Below, one piece after another: positions 53,160 to 61,425 of a DNA stretch of 64,000 bases. Position numbers and translations under genes: made by a program. Numbering within the stretch: position 1 is the stretch's first letter; each line of letters opens with the position of its first letter. The notes beneath the pieces are model-generated. The model was not told the origin of the DNA and ran no database searches. It worked only from the letters and a program-made list of their open reading frames with translations. This DNA comes from Phytohabitans maris (GTDB lineage: Bacteria; Actinomycetota; Actinomycetes; Mycobacteriales; Micromonosporaceae), in contig NZ_JAVHUY010000052.1 of the NCBI RefSeq assembly GCF_031085175.1, forward strand, positions 1-64,000, in the 5' to 3' direction.

Positions 53160-53435
53160 TCAGTAGGGCTGGTGCGCGCCCCTCCGCGTGATCTGCTCGA
53201 TGTCGCCGGCCGCCGCGTCCAGCAGGCGGTGGGCGAGGTCGGACAGCGCCCGGGAGACGGCCAGCTCGTCGCCGATCTCCGGCACCTCCGGATCCACCGG
53301 GTTGCGCCGTGCGACACCCGAGCCGGTCAGGCCGACCCGGTCCGGCGTGTGCAGCCGCGCCTCCGCGCGCGTGCGCCGTTCGTCGTCGTGCTCGTCGATG
53401 AAGATGTCGACGGTCCATCGCTTCGCGCGGGTCAT
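53160..53435 (-). CDS. DUF1876 protein, Rv1738-like dormancy protein
   Basis: A 91-residue protein: RWTVDIFIDEHDDERRTRAE, GSGVARRNPVDPEVPEIGDE and AVSRALSDLAHRLLDAAAGD match the mycobacterial Rv1738 family, small dimers strongly induced by DosR in hypoxia and related in fold to ribosome-hibernation factors. GGAGGTGG precedes the ATG. A DevR-type box lies 50 bases upstream of the start. Confidence 0.87.
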   Translation of the reverse strand: MTRAKRWTVDIFIDEHDDERRTRAEARLHTPDRVGLTGSGVARRNPVDPEVPEIGDELAVSRALSDLAHRLLDAAAGDIEQITRRGAHQPY

Positions 53436-53484
53436 CGTGACCACCTCCACGTACAGCGTGTCGACCGCCGGTGCGCTGCTCACA

Positions 53485-53498
53485 GGGTCGAAGGTCCC
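53485..53498. promoter_or_regulatory. DevR/DosR-type box
   Basis: GGGTCGAAGGTCCC fits the palindromic core GGGnC-n4-GnCCC. It lies in the 291-base divergent region 53436-53726, 50 bases before the Rv1738-like start and 229 before the transhydrogenase start. The rest of that region shows no gene. Confidence 0.65.
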
Positions 53499-53726
53499 GC
53501 TGACACGTTGCACTGGGCCCTGCCGGACCCGCCGTGCCGGGAGCAGCGTGTGGGGTGTGACGCCCGCCGGGAAAGGGGCGGAACCCCGGCACCGGGGTGG
53601 TAGCGCGTGGTTCCTCGAACCACCAGACCCACCGTCGCCAAGACGGACTACCCGATGCCGGGGACCGGAACGCAGGGCCCGGCGGGCGTCGCCGACTGAT
53701 GGGCCACTGACGGAGGAGTGCGGGCG

Positions 53727-54893
53727 ATGGGCGGTCTGACCGTAGCGGTTCCGCATGAGGCGGCGGTGGGCGAGCGCCGGGTGGCGCTCGTTCCCGACGG
53801 TGTACGCGAGCTCCGGGCCGCCGGGCTCACGGTCCTGGTGGAGTCCGGGGCGGGCGCGGCGGCGTTCTTCGCCGACGACGCGTACGCGGCGGCCGGCGCG
53901 CAGATCGTGACCGCCGCCGAGGCGTACGGACGGGCGGATGTCGTGGTCAGCGTCGGGCGCCCGGCCGACCGCCTGCGCGGCGGGCAGACCGTGCTCGGCC
54001 TGCTGGCCGCCACCGGCGACCCGCCGTACCTGCGGCGCCTGGCCGACCTCGGGGTCACCGCGGTCTCCTTCGAAGGGCTGCCCCGCCGGCTCAGCCGGGC
54101 CCAGCCGATGGACGCGCTCACCTCGCAGGCGAACGTCTCCGGGTACAAGGCGGTGCTGGTGGCCGCGAACGCGTACGGCGGCTACTTCCCGATGCTCGTC
54201 ACCGCGGCCGGCACGGTACGCCCCGCGCGGGTGCTCGTGCTCGGGGCCGGCGTCGCCGGACTGCAGGCCATGGCGACCGCGCGGCGGCTCGGCGCGGTCG
54301 TCTCCGCGCACGACATCCGCCCCGAGTCGCGCGACGAGGTCACCTCGGTCGGCGCGACGTTCCTGGACCTGACCGCGCCCCCCGCTCGGGGCCGGGCGGC
54401 CGGGGCCGGCGAGGGCGGGCCGGTGCCCGACGGCGCCGGCGAAGGCGGCTACGCCCGCGCGCTGACCTCCGGCGAGGAGCGGGCCGAACGGGCCGCCCTG
54501 GCGGCGCACCTGGCCCGGCACGACGTGGTCATCGCGACCGCGCTGGTACCCGGGCGCCGCCCGCCGCTGCTGGTCGACGAGGAGTCGGTCAAGGCGATGG
54601 CACCGGGCTCGGTGATCGTCGACACCGCGTGCGGCCCGCTGGGCGGCAACGTGGAGGTGGCCCGGCCGGACACCACGCTGCTGACCGACGAGGGTGTCAC
54701 GGTGATCGGTGCCGGAAACCTGGCCGCGACCGTCCCCACCGCGGCGTCGCTGGCCTACTCGCGCAACGTCAGCGCCCTGCTGCGGCACCTGGTCCGCGAC
54801 GGCGCGCTGGCGATCGACCCGACCGACGAGATCCAGGCCGGCGTGGTGCTGACCCACGGCGGCCGTACCGTCCACGAAGGAGCACCGTCGTGA
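53727..54893 (+). CDS. pntAA: NAD(P) transhydrogenase, alpha subunit part 1 (NAD-binding)
   Basis: A 388-residue soluble subunit. AVPHEAAVGERRVALVPDGV starts it, MDALTSQANVSGYKAV is the domain hinge and ARVLVLGAGVAGLQAMATARRLGA is the NAD site. GGYARALTSGEE holds the mobile-loop Tyr. A Gly/Pro insertion of about 20 residues before that loop is unusual. It transfers hydride between NADH and NADP with the subunits encoded next. GGAGGAG favours the ATG at 53727 over the GTG at 53718. Confidence 0.9.
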   Translation: MGGLTVAVPHEAAVGERRVALVPDGVRELRAAGLTVLVESGAGAAAFFADDAYAAAGAQIVTAAEAYGRADVVVSVGRPADRLRGGQTVLGLLAATGDPPYLRRLADLGVTAVSFEGLPRRLSRAQPMDALTSQANVSGYKAVLVAANAYGGYFPMLVTAAGTVRPARVLVLGAGVAGLQAMATARRLGAVVSAHDIRPESRDEVTSVGATFLDLTAPPARGRAAGAGEGGPVPDGAGEGGYARALTSGEERAERAALAAHLARHDVVIATALVPGRRPPLLVDEESVKAMAPGSVIVDTACGPLGGNVEVARPDTTLLTDEGVTVIGAGNLAATVPTAASLAYSRNVSALLRHLVRDGALAIDPTDEIQAGVVLTHGGRTVHEGAPS

Positions 54894-55201
54894 GTGCCGA
54901 GCTGCTCGCCACGCTGAGCATTTTCCTGCTGGCCCTGCTGGTCGGCTTCGAGGTGATCGGCAAGGTGCCGGCCACCCTGCACACCCCGCTGATGTCCGCG
55001 ACCAACGCCATCCACGGCGTCATCCTGGTCGGCGCGATGCTCGTCGCCAGCGTCGCGGACACGGCCGCCGACTACGCGCTCGGCTTCGTCGTGGCGGCGT
55101 TCGCGGCGATGAACGTGGTCGGCGGGTACGTGGTCACCGACCGCATGCTCGGCATGTTCCAGCCGCCGAGCAAGGCAGTGAGCGAGGCGAGCAAGCGATG
55201 A
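54890..55201 (+). CDS. pntAB: NAD(P) transhydrogenase, alpha subunit part 2 (membrane)
   Basis: A 103-residue membrane subunit with about three helices: LLATLSIFLLALLVGFEVIG, TPLMSATNAIHGVILVGAML and YALGFVVAAFAAMNVVGGYVV. SATNAIHG is the family signature. GTGA and ATGA overlaps on both sides give the three-gene pntAA-pntAB-pntB layout seen in many actinobacteria. Confidence 0.92.
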   Translation: MSAELLATLSIFLLALLVGFEVIGKVPATLHTPLMSATNAIHGVILVGAMLVASVADTAADYALGFVVAAFAAMNVVGGYVVTDRMLGMFQPPSKAVSEASKR

Positions 55202-56598
55202 GCACGGTCGAGACCCTGGTACGGCTGGCCTACCTCGCCGCCGCCACCTGCTTCGTGCTGGGCCTGCACCAGATGAACGCACCGTCGACCGCCCGGCGCG
55301 GCAACCGGCTCTCGATCGCCGGCATGCTGCTCGCGGTCGCCGCCACCCTCGTGCTGCTGGTCGACTCCGGCGGGACCACGGCGGCCGGCTGGGCGGTCCT
55401 CTCCGCCGGGGCGGTGGTCGGTACCGTCGCCGGGCTCTGGGCCGCCCGGGCCGTCCCGATGACCGCGATGCCGCAGCTGGTCAGCCTCTTCAACGCGGTC
55501 GGCGGCGGCGCCGCGGCACTGGTCGCGATACCCGAGCTGGCGCCGCCCGCCGACGCCGCGTCGGTGCGCGTACCGGCCGCCCTGGACATCGTCATCGGCG
55601 CGGTCACGTTCGCCGGCTCGCTGGTCGCGGCCGGCAAGCTCCAGGGTCTCGTTCCCGGCCGTCCGGTCGTCTTCCCCGGGGCCCGCGTGGTCGGCGGCGG
55701 CCTCGCGCTCGCGGCCGCGGTGGCCGCCGGCGTGCTGATCCGCGGGTACGGCGGGGGCGCGGCGGTCGCCGTCCTGGCGGCCGCGGCCCTCGCCCTGGGC
55801 GTCGCGCTGGTGCTGCCCATCGGCGGCGCGGACATGCCGGTTGTGATCTCACTGCTCAACGCCTTCACCGGTACCGCCGTGGCGATGGCCGGCTTCGTCA
55901 CCGACAACAGCGTCCTCGTGGTGGCCGGCGCGCTCGTCGGCGCCTCGGGTGCCATCCTCACCGCGCTCATGGCCGCCGCGATGAACCGCTCCCTGGCCGC
56001 GATCCTGGTCGGCGGGTACGGCACCGGCGACGGGGGCGGCGGCCCGGCCGGCTCCGCCGGGGCCCCGGTGCGGGCGGTCACGGCCGACGACGCGGCGATC
56101 CAGCTCGCGTACGCCCGCCGGGTCGTGGTGGTGCCCGGCTACGGGCTCGCCGCCGCCCAGGCACAGCACGCGCTGCACGAGCTCGCCACCGTGCTGGCGT
56201 CCCGGGGCACCGAGGTGACGTACGCGATCCACCCGGTCGCCGGGCGCATGCCGGGCCACATGAACGTGCTGCTGGCCGAGGCGAACGTGCCGTACTCGCA
56301 GATGCAGGAGCTGGACGCGGCGAACGCCACGCTCCCCCTCGCCGACGTGGCCCTCGTCGTCGGCGCGAACGACGTGACCAACCCGGCCGCCCGCCGCCCC
56401 GGCAACGCCATCTCCGGCATGCCGATCCTCGACGTGGACCGGGCCGCCGCCGTCATCGTCATCAAGCGGTCGATGGGGCACGGGTACGCCGGCATCGACA
56501 ACGAGCTGTACACCGACCCGAAGACCGGCATGCTCTTCGCCGACGCCCGGGCCGGCCTGACCGCCCTGACCGCCGCGGTCAAGACGCTGGTCGGCTGA
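55198..56598 (+). CDS. pntB: NAD(P) transhydrogenase, beta subunit
   Basis: A 466-residue subunit. About eight or nine membrane helices (1-270) form the proton channel (MPQLVSLFNAVGGGAAAL, MPVVISLLNAFTGTAVAMAGF). The C-terminal NADP domain has VVVPGYGLAAAQAQHALHEL, HPVAGRMPGHMNVLLAEANVPY and VGANDVTNPAA, all diagnostic. It couples proton flow to NADPH formation. It is followed after 10 bases by the oxidoreductase genes. Confidence 0.94.
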   Translation: MSTVETLVRLAYLAAATCFVLGLHQMNAPSTARRGNRLSIAGMLLAVAATLVLLVDSGGTTAAGWAVLSAGAVVGTVAGLWAARAVPMTAMPQLVSLFNAVGGGAAALVAIPELAPPADAASVRVPAALDIVIGAVTFAGSLVAAGKLQGLVPGRPVVFPGARVVGGGLALAAAVAAGVLIRGYGGGAAVAVLAAAALALGVALVLPIGGADMPVVISLLNAFTGTAVAMAGFVTDNSVLVVAGALVGASGAILTALMAAAMNRSLAAILVGGYGTGDGGGGPAGSAGAPVRAVTADDAAIQLAYARRVVVVPGYGLAAAQAQHALHELATVLASRGTEVTYAIHPVAGRMPGHMNVLLAEANVPYSQMQELDAANATLPLADVALVVGANDVTNPAARRPGNAISGMPILDVDRAAAVIVIKRSMGHGYAGIDNELYTDPKTGMLFADARAGLTALTAAVKTLVG

Positions 56599-56608
56599 GG
56601 AGGCCGTC

Positions 56609-57166
56609 ATGTTCGAGGTACGCATCCACGGCCGCGGCGGCCAGGGCGTGGTCACCGCCGCCGAGCTGCTGGCCGCCGCCGCGTTCGCCGAGGGGCGCTC
56701 CGCGCAGGCGTTCCCCAGCTTCGGCTCGGAACGGACCGGCGCGCCGGTGGTCGCGTTCTGCCGGATCGCCGAGCGGCCGATCCGGCTGCGCGAGCCGATC
56801 CTGCGGCCGGACGCGCTGATCGTGCAGGACGCCACGCTGCTGCGCCGGACGGACGTGCTGGCCGGGCTCGCCGACGGCGGGTTCGTGCTGGTCAACTCGA
56901 CCCGGACGGCGGCCGACCTCGGCCTGCCCGGCCGGGTCGTCACGGTGCCCGCGTCCCGGCTGGCCCGCGAACACCTCGGCCGCCCGCTGCCCAACGCCGC
57001 GCTGCTCGGCGGCTTCGCCGCGCTCTGCGCCCTGATCCGCCTCGAGTCGGTGACCGCGGCGATCCGGGCCCGGTTCGCCGGGCCGCTCGGCGACGCCAAC
57101 GCGGCCGCCGCGGCCGCGGCGTACGACCTCGTCCACGCCGGCCGGAAGGAGCCAACCCGTGCTTAG
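56609..57166 (+). CDS. 2-oxoacid:ferredoxin oxidoreductase, gamma subunit
   Basis: A 185-residue subunit with EVRIHGRGGQGVVTAAELLA, AFPSFGSERTGAPVVAFCRI and DALIVQDATLL, the usual gamma-subunit pattern. It forms part of the CoA/thiamine enzyme with the next two genes. GTG of the alpha gene overlaps its end by 8 bases. Confidence 0.92.
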   Translation: MFEVRIHGRGGQGVVTAAELLAAAAFAEGRSAQAFPSFGSERTGAPVVAFCRIAERPIRLREPILRPDALIVQDATLLRRTDVLAGLADGGFVLVNSTRTAADLGLPGRVVTVPASRLAREHLGRPLPNAALLGGFAALCALIRLESVTAAIRARFAGPLGDANAAAAAAAYDLVHAGRKEPTRA

Positions 57167-58334
57167 CCAGATCGAGGGTTCCCGGGCGGTCGCCGAGACG
57201 GTCGCGCGCTGCCGGCCGCAGGTGATCTGCGCGTACCCGATCTCCCCGCAGACGCACATCGTCGAGGCGCTCTCCGCGCTCGTGAAGTCCGGACGGCTCG
57301 CCGGGTGCGAGTTCGTCAACGTGGAAAGCGAGTTCGCGGCGATGTCCGTCGCGATCGGCGCGAGCGCGGCCGGCGCCCGGGCGTACACCGCGACCGCCAG
57401 CCAGGGCCTGCTCTACATGGCCGAGGCGCTCTACAACGCCTCCGGGCTGGGGCTGCCGATCGTGATGACCGTCGCCAACCGGGCCATCGGCGCGCCGATC
57501 AACATCTGGAACGACCACAGCGACGCGATGAGCCAGCGCGACTCCGGCTGGATCCAGCTCTACGCCGAGGACAACCAGGCCGCCGCCGACCTGCACGTGC
57601 TCGCCTTCCGGCTGGCCGAGGAGCTCTCCACGCCGGTGATGGTCTGCATGGACGGCTTCGTGCTCACCCACGCGGTGGAGGCCGTCGACGTACCGGGCCA
57701 GGCGGCGGCGGACCGCTTCCTGCCGCCGTTCCAGCCGCGCCAGGTCCTCGACCCGGACGCGCCGGTCACCATCGGCGCGATGGTGGGGCCGGAGGCGTTC
57801 ACCGAGGTCCGGTACCTGGCCCACGTCAACCAGCTCGCCGCGCTGGCCCGGATGTCGGAGCTGGCCCGGGAGTTCACGGCCACCTTCGACCGGCCGCTCG
57901 CCCCGCTCGTGTCGCCGTACCGGTGCGCGGACGCGGAGACCGTCGTCGTGGCGCTCGGCTCGGTGCTCGGCACCCTCAAGGACACGGTGGACGACCTGCG
58001 CGCCGCAGGCGTACCGGTGGGGGTGCTCGGCCTGACCGCGTTCCGGCCGTTCCCGGTCGAGGCGATCCGGGCGGCGATCGGGCCGGCGCGCCGGGTCGTG
58101 GTGCTGGAGCGGGCCTTCGCCGCGGGCGTGGGCGGCATCGTCGCCGCCGACCTGGCCGGCGCGCTGCCCGACCGGGAGATGCACACCGTCGTCGCCGGCC
58201 TCGGCGGCCGCCCGGTGACCCGCGACTCGCTGCGCGAGGCGCTCGCCGCGGCGTTCTCCGGGAAGCTGGCCCCGCTGACCTTCCTCGACCTGGACGAGCG
58301 GCTGTTGCGGGCCGCCGAGGAGGTGCCCTCATGA
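57159..58334 (+). CDS. 2-oxoacid:ferredoxin oxidoreductase, alpha subunit
   Basis: A 391-residue subunit: VICAYPISPQTHIVEALS, FVNVESEFAAMSVAIGASAAGARAYTATASQGLLYMAE and PINIWNDHSDAMSQRDSGWIQLYAED follow pyruvate/2-oxoacid:ferredoxin oxidoreductases. The TPP-binding part is in the beta subunit. Its stop originally overlapped an ATG (ATGA at 58331-58334); two copies of an 80-bp unit now separate it from the beta gene. Confidence 0.92.
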   Translation: MLSQIEGSRAVAETVARCRPQVICAYPISPQTHIVEALSALVKSGRLAGCEFVNVESEFAAMSVAIGASAAGARAYTATASQGLLYMAEALYNASGLGLPIVMTVANRAIGAPINIWNDHSDAMSQRDSGWIQLYAEDNQAAADLHVLAFRLAEELSTPVMVCMDGFVLTHAVEAVDVPGQAAADRFLPPFQPRQVLDPDAPVTIGAMVGPEAFTEVRYLAHVNQLAALARMSELAREFTATFDRPLAPLVSPYRCADAETVVVALGSVLGTLKDTVDDLRAAGVPVGVLGLTAFRPFPVEAIRAAIGPARRVVVLERAFAAGVGGIVAADLAGALPDREMHTVVAGLGGRPVTRDSLREALAAAFSGKLAPLTFLDLDERLLRAAEEVPS

Positions 58335-58501
58335 GCGAGCGGAGCGAGCGAATCATCGGGCGCAGTGCGGTCGGAGCCTCGTGGCCGCCCGCAGCGAAGC
58401 GAGGACGGCCATGAGCGAGCGGAGCGAGCGAATCATCGGGCGCAGTGCGGTCGGAGCCTCGTGGCCGCCCGCAGCGAAGCGAGGACGGCCATGAGCGAGC
58501 G
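58331..58501. repeat. Perfect tandem duplication of an 80-bp unit between the alpha and beta genes
   Basis: 58331-58410 and 58411-58490 are identical, and the first 11 bases of the unit (ATGAGCGAGCG) recur at 58491 as the start codon of the beta gene. The unit contains GAGCGGAGCGAGCGAATC and GCAGCGAAGCGAGGACGG. Since 80 is not a multiple of 3, the earlier ATGs are out of frame with the beta gene. Confidence 0.9.
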
Positions 58502-59516
58502 GGTTCGGTTCTTCCAGACCGGGAGCTTCGCGGTCGGCAACCGGCTGCTGCCGCTGGACGCCCGCACCGTGCAGTCGGACCCCAGCCGGAGCAACTCGCT
58601 CACCTCGGGGCACCGGGCCTGCCGCGGGTGCGGTGAGGCGCTCGGCGCCCGGTACGTGCTGGACGCGGCGATGCGGGCGACCGGCGGCCGGCTGGTCACC
58701 GTCAACGCCACCGGCTGCCTGGAGGTCTTCTCCACGCCGTATCCGGAGACGTCGTGGCGGGTGCCCTGGCTGCACTCCCTCTTCGGCAACGCCCCGGCGG
58801 TCGCCAGCGGGGTCGCCACCGCCCTCAAGGCGCGCGGCCGCACCGACATCCGGGTGCTCGGGCAGGGCGGCGACGGCGGCACCGTGGACATCGGCTTCGG
58901 CTGCCTCTCCGGCATGTTCGAGCGCGGCGACGACGTGCTGTTCGTCTGCTACGACAACCAGGGGTACATGAACACCGGCGTGCAGCGGTCGGGCGCGACC
59001 CCGCCGGCCGCCCGTACCTCCACGACCCAGGCGGTCGGGCCGGAGCCGGGCAACGTCTTCGGGCAGGGCAAGAGCGCGCCGCTCATCGCGATGGCGCACG
59101 AGATCCCGTACGTCGCCACCGCCACCATCGCCGACCTGCACGACCTGGAGTCCAAAGTGGAGCGGGCGATGGGCTTCCACGGGGCGCGCTACCTGCACGT
59201 GCTCGTACCCTGCCCGCTGGGGTGGGGCGGCGACGCCGCGCAGACGGTCCGGATCGCCCGGCTCGCCGTCGAGAGTGGACTGTTTCCGGTCTTCGAGGCC
59301 GAGCGGGGCGAGGTGACCGCGGTGTCGCCGATCCGGCACCGGGTGCCGGTCGAGGAGTACCTGCGGCCGCAGGCCCGCTTCCGGCACCTGTTCGAGCCGG
59401 AGCGCCGGGCCGACGTCATCGACCGCCTGCAGGCCGGCGCCGACCGCAACATCGAACGCTTCGGGCTGCTCCGCGCGGAGGAGCGCTTCGGGCCGCCACT
59501 CGGGGAGGGATCGTGA
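58491..59516 (+). CDS. 2-oxoacid:ferredoxin oxidoreductase, beta subunit (TPP-binding)
   Basis: A 341-residue subunit. GHRACRGCGEALGARYVLDA and VNATGCLEVFSTPYP hold three cysteines of a 4Fe-4S site, with another in VPCPLGWGG. VLGQGGDGGTVDIGFGCLSG and FVCYDNQGYMNTGVQRSG bind thiamine diphosphate and Mg. The ATG at 58491 is inside the 80-bp repeat context and is the only start in frame with a sensible N-terminus. Confidence 0.9.
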   Translation: MSERVRFFQTGSFAVGNRLLPLDARTVQSDPSRSNSLTSGHRACRGCGEALGARYVLDAAMRATGGRLVTVNATGCLEVFSTPYPETSWRVPWLHSLFGNAPAVASGVATALKARGRTDIRVLGQGGDGGTVDIGFGCLSGMFERGDDVLFVCYDNQGYMNTGVQRSGATPPAARTSTTQAVGPEPGNVFGQGKSAPLIAMAHEIPYVATATIADLHDLESKVERAMGFHGARYLHVLVPCPLGWGGDAAQTVRIARLAVESGLFPVFEAERGEVTAVSPIRHRVPVEEYLRPQARFRHLFEPERRADVIDRLQAGADRNIERFGLLRAEERFGPPLGEGS

Positions 59517-61132
59517 AAGCACCGTTCGCCATCACGCTGCGGGTCGGCAGCAGCCTGGCCAACAAGACCGGCGCCTGGCGCACCGAGCGCCCCGTCTACG
59601 TGGACCGCCTCCCGCCCTGTAACGACGCCTGCCCCGCCGGTGAGAACGTGCAGCGCTGGCTCTACCACGCCGAGTCCGGCGAATACGAGACGGCCTGGCG
59701 CGAACTGATGCGGGACAACCCGTTCCCGGCCGTCATGGGGCGGGTCTGCTACCACCCGTGCCAGACCGCCTGCAACCGCGGAAAGCTGGACGAGGAGGTC
59801 GGCATCAACGCGGTCGAGCGGTTCCTCGGCGACGAGGCGATCCGCCGCGGCTGGACGGTGTCGGTGACCGCGCCGCCCACCGGCAAGCGGGTGCTGGTCG
59901 TCGGCGCCGGCCCGTCCGGCCTGGCCGCCGCGTACCACCTGCGGCTGCTCGGCCACGAGGTCACCGTCCGGGACGCGGCGCCCAGGGCCGGCGGCATGAT
60001 GCGGTACGGCATTCCCGCGTACCGGCTGGCCCGGGACGTGCTGGACGCCGAGGTCGACCGGATCGCCGCGATGGGCGTCACGATCGAGCTGTCCAGCCCG
60101 GTGCCGGACGCCGCCGCGGCCCTGCGCGACTTCGACGCCGTCTTCCTCGCCGTCGGCGCGCAACTGAGCCGCCGTACCGAGATCCCGGCCGGCGACTCGG
60201 CCCGGATCCTCGACGCGCTCGGCGTGCTGCGCGACGTGTCCGAGGGCGAGCCTCCGCTGCTCGGCCGCCGGGTGGTCGTCTACGGCGGCGGCAACACCGC
60301 GATGGACGTGGCCCGCACCGCCCGCCGGCTCGGCGCGACCGACGCCGTCGTGGTGTACCGGCGCACCCGCGAGCGCATGCCGGCCCAGCCCTTCGAGGTG
60401 GCCGAGGCCGAGCAGGAGGGCGTGCGGATGCGCTGGCTCTCCACCATCGCGGCCGCCGACGGCGGGACCGTCACGGTGGAGCGGATGCGGCTGGACGAGA
60501 CCGGCTTCCCCCGGCCCACCGGCGAGTACGAGGAGCTGGCCGCCGACTCGGTCGTCCTCGCCATCGGGCAGGACGTGGACCGCTCGGTCGTGGCCACGCT
60601 GCCGCGGGTCTCGGTGGCGGACGGCGTGGTCCAGGTCGGCGCCGACATGATGACCGGGCAGCCGGGCGTCTTCGCCGGCGGCGACATGGTGCCCTCCCCG
60701 CGCACGGTCACCGCCGCCGTCGGGCACGGCAAGCAGGCCGCGCGGTACATCGACGGCTGGCTGCGCGGCGAGCCGTACGCGCCGCCGCCGCGGCACCCGC
60801 TGGCCACCTTCGAGCGCCTCAACACCTGGTACTACAGCGACGCGCCGGCCACGGTGCGCCCCACGCTGGACGCCGCCCGGCGGGTCTCCACCTTCGCCGA
60901 GGTGGTCGGCGGGCTGGACGAGGGCTCCGCGCTGTTCGAGGCGCGCCGCTGCATGTCCTGCGGCAACTGCTTCGAGTGCGACAACTGCTTCGGCGTCTGC
61001 CCGGACAACGCCGTGGTGAAGCTGGGGCCGGGTGAGCGGTACGCGATCGACCTGGACTTCTGCAAGGGCTGTGGCATCTGCGTCACCGAGTGCCCGTGCG
61101 GCGCCATCGACCTGGTCCCCGAGGAAACCTGA
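59513..61132 (+). CDS. GltD-like NAD(P)-binding flavoprotein with N-terminal Fe-S and C-terminal polyferredoxin domains
   Basis: A 539-residue protein. PPCNDACPAGENVQRWL and GRVCYHPCQTACNRG form the N-terminal Fe-S domain of glutamate-synthase-beta-like proteins. RVLVVGAGPSGLAAAYHLRLLG (FAD) and VVVYGGGNTAMDVARTARRLGA (NADPH) follow. The C-terminus has CMSCGNCFECDNCFGVCPDNAV and CKGCGICVTECPCGAIDL, two ferredoxin-type clusters. No separate delta ferredoxin subunit is encoded with the oxidoreductase, so this protein probably takes its electrons and reduces NADP, or works in reverse. GTGA overlap with the beta gene. Confidence 0.9.
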   Translation: MKAPFAITLRVGSSLANKTGAWRTERPVYVDRLPPCNDACPAGENVQRWLYHAESGEYETAWRELMRDNPFPAVMGRVCYHPCQTACNRGKLDEEVGINAVERFLGDEAIRRGWTVSVTAPPTGKRVLVVGAGPSGLAAAYHLRLLGHEVTVRDAAPRAGGMMRYGIPAYRLARDVLDAEVDRIAAMGVTIELSSPVPDAAAALRDFDAVFLAVGAQLSRRTEIPAGDSARILDALGVLRDVSEGEPPLLGRRVVVYGGGNTAMDVARTARRLGATDAVVVYRRTRERMPAQPFEVAEAEQEGVRMRWLSTIAAADGGTVTVERMRLDETGFPRPTGEYEELAADSVVLAIGQDVDRSVVATLPRVSVADGVVQVGADMMTGQPGVFAGGDMVPSPRTVTAAVGHGKQAARYIDGWLRGEPYAPPPRHPLATFERLNTWYYSDAPATVRPTLDAARRVSTFAEVVGGLDEGSALFEARRCMSCGNCFECDNCFGVCPDNAVVKLGPGERYAIDLDFCKGCGICVTECPCGAIDLVPEET

Positions 61133-61170
61133 CGAAGGACCCGGGGAAAGACCTGAGGAAGGGATCGGCA

Positions 61171-61404
61171 ATGCCACAGGCGCTTCTGGACGACCGGGAG
61201 CGGGAACATCTCCTCTCCCGCCTCGCCGCCCGGTACGCGGGCGTCTACAGCCCTGAGCGGGTGCGCGAGGCGGTCGCCGAGGTGTACGCGCGCTTCGACG
61301 GCGCCAAGGTGCACACGTACGTGCCACTGCTCGCCGAGCGCGCCGTACGCGAGCTGCTGGAGACCTCCGGCGGGACGGGCCCGGACCTCGTGACTGGCGG
61401 GTGA
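61171..61404 (+). CDS. Small three-helix-bundle dimerisation-type protein
   Basis: A 77-residue protein: LLSRLAARYAGVYSPERVREAVAEVYARFDGAKVHTYVPLLAERAVRELL. The helices and the VPLLAERxVRELL ending match a small actinobacterial family often encoded beside stress genes. GAGGAAGGG precedes the ATG. Partner and function are unknown. Confidence 0.65.
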   Translation: MPQALLDDREREHLLSRLAARYAGVYSPERVREAVAEVYARFDGAKVHTYVPLLAERAVRELLETSGGTGPDLVTGG

Positions 61405-61425
61405 GCGCCCCGGTACGATCCGAGC

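Noticed and set aside
53600-53726. A second DevR-type box closer to pntAA (GGGACCGG and GGGCCC near 53670)
   Set aside because: The two halves are too far apart for the 14-base palindrome, and the match is within ordinary GC-rich sequence.
58331-58490. Alternative starts of the oxidoreductase beta gene at 58331 and 58411
   Set aside because: Both ATGs are out of frame with the beta gene because the unit is 80 bases long.
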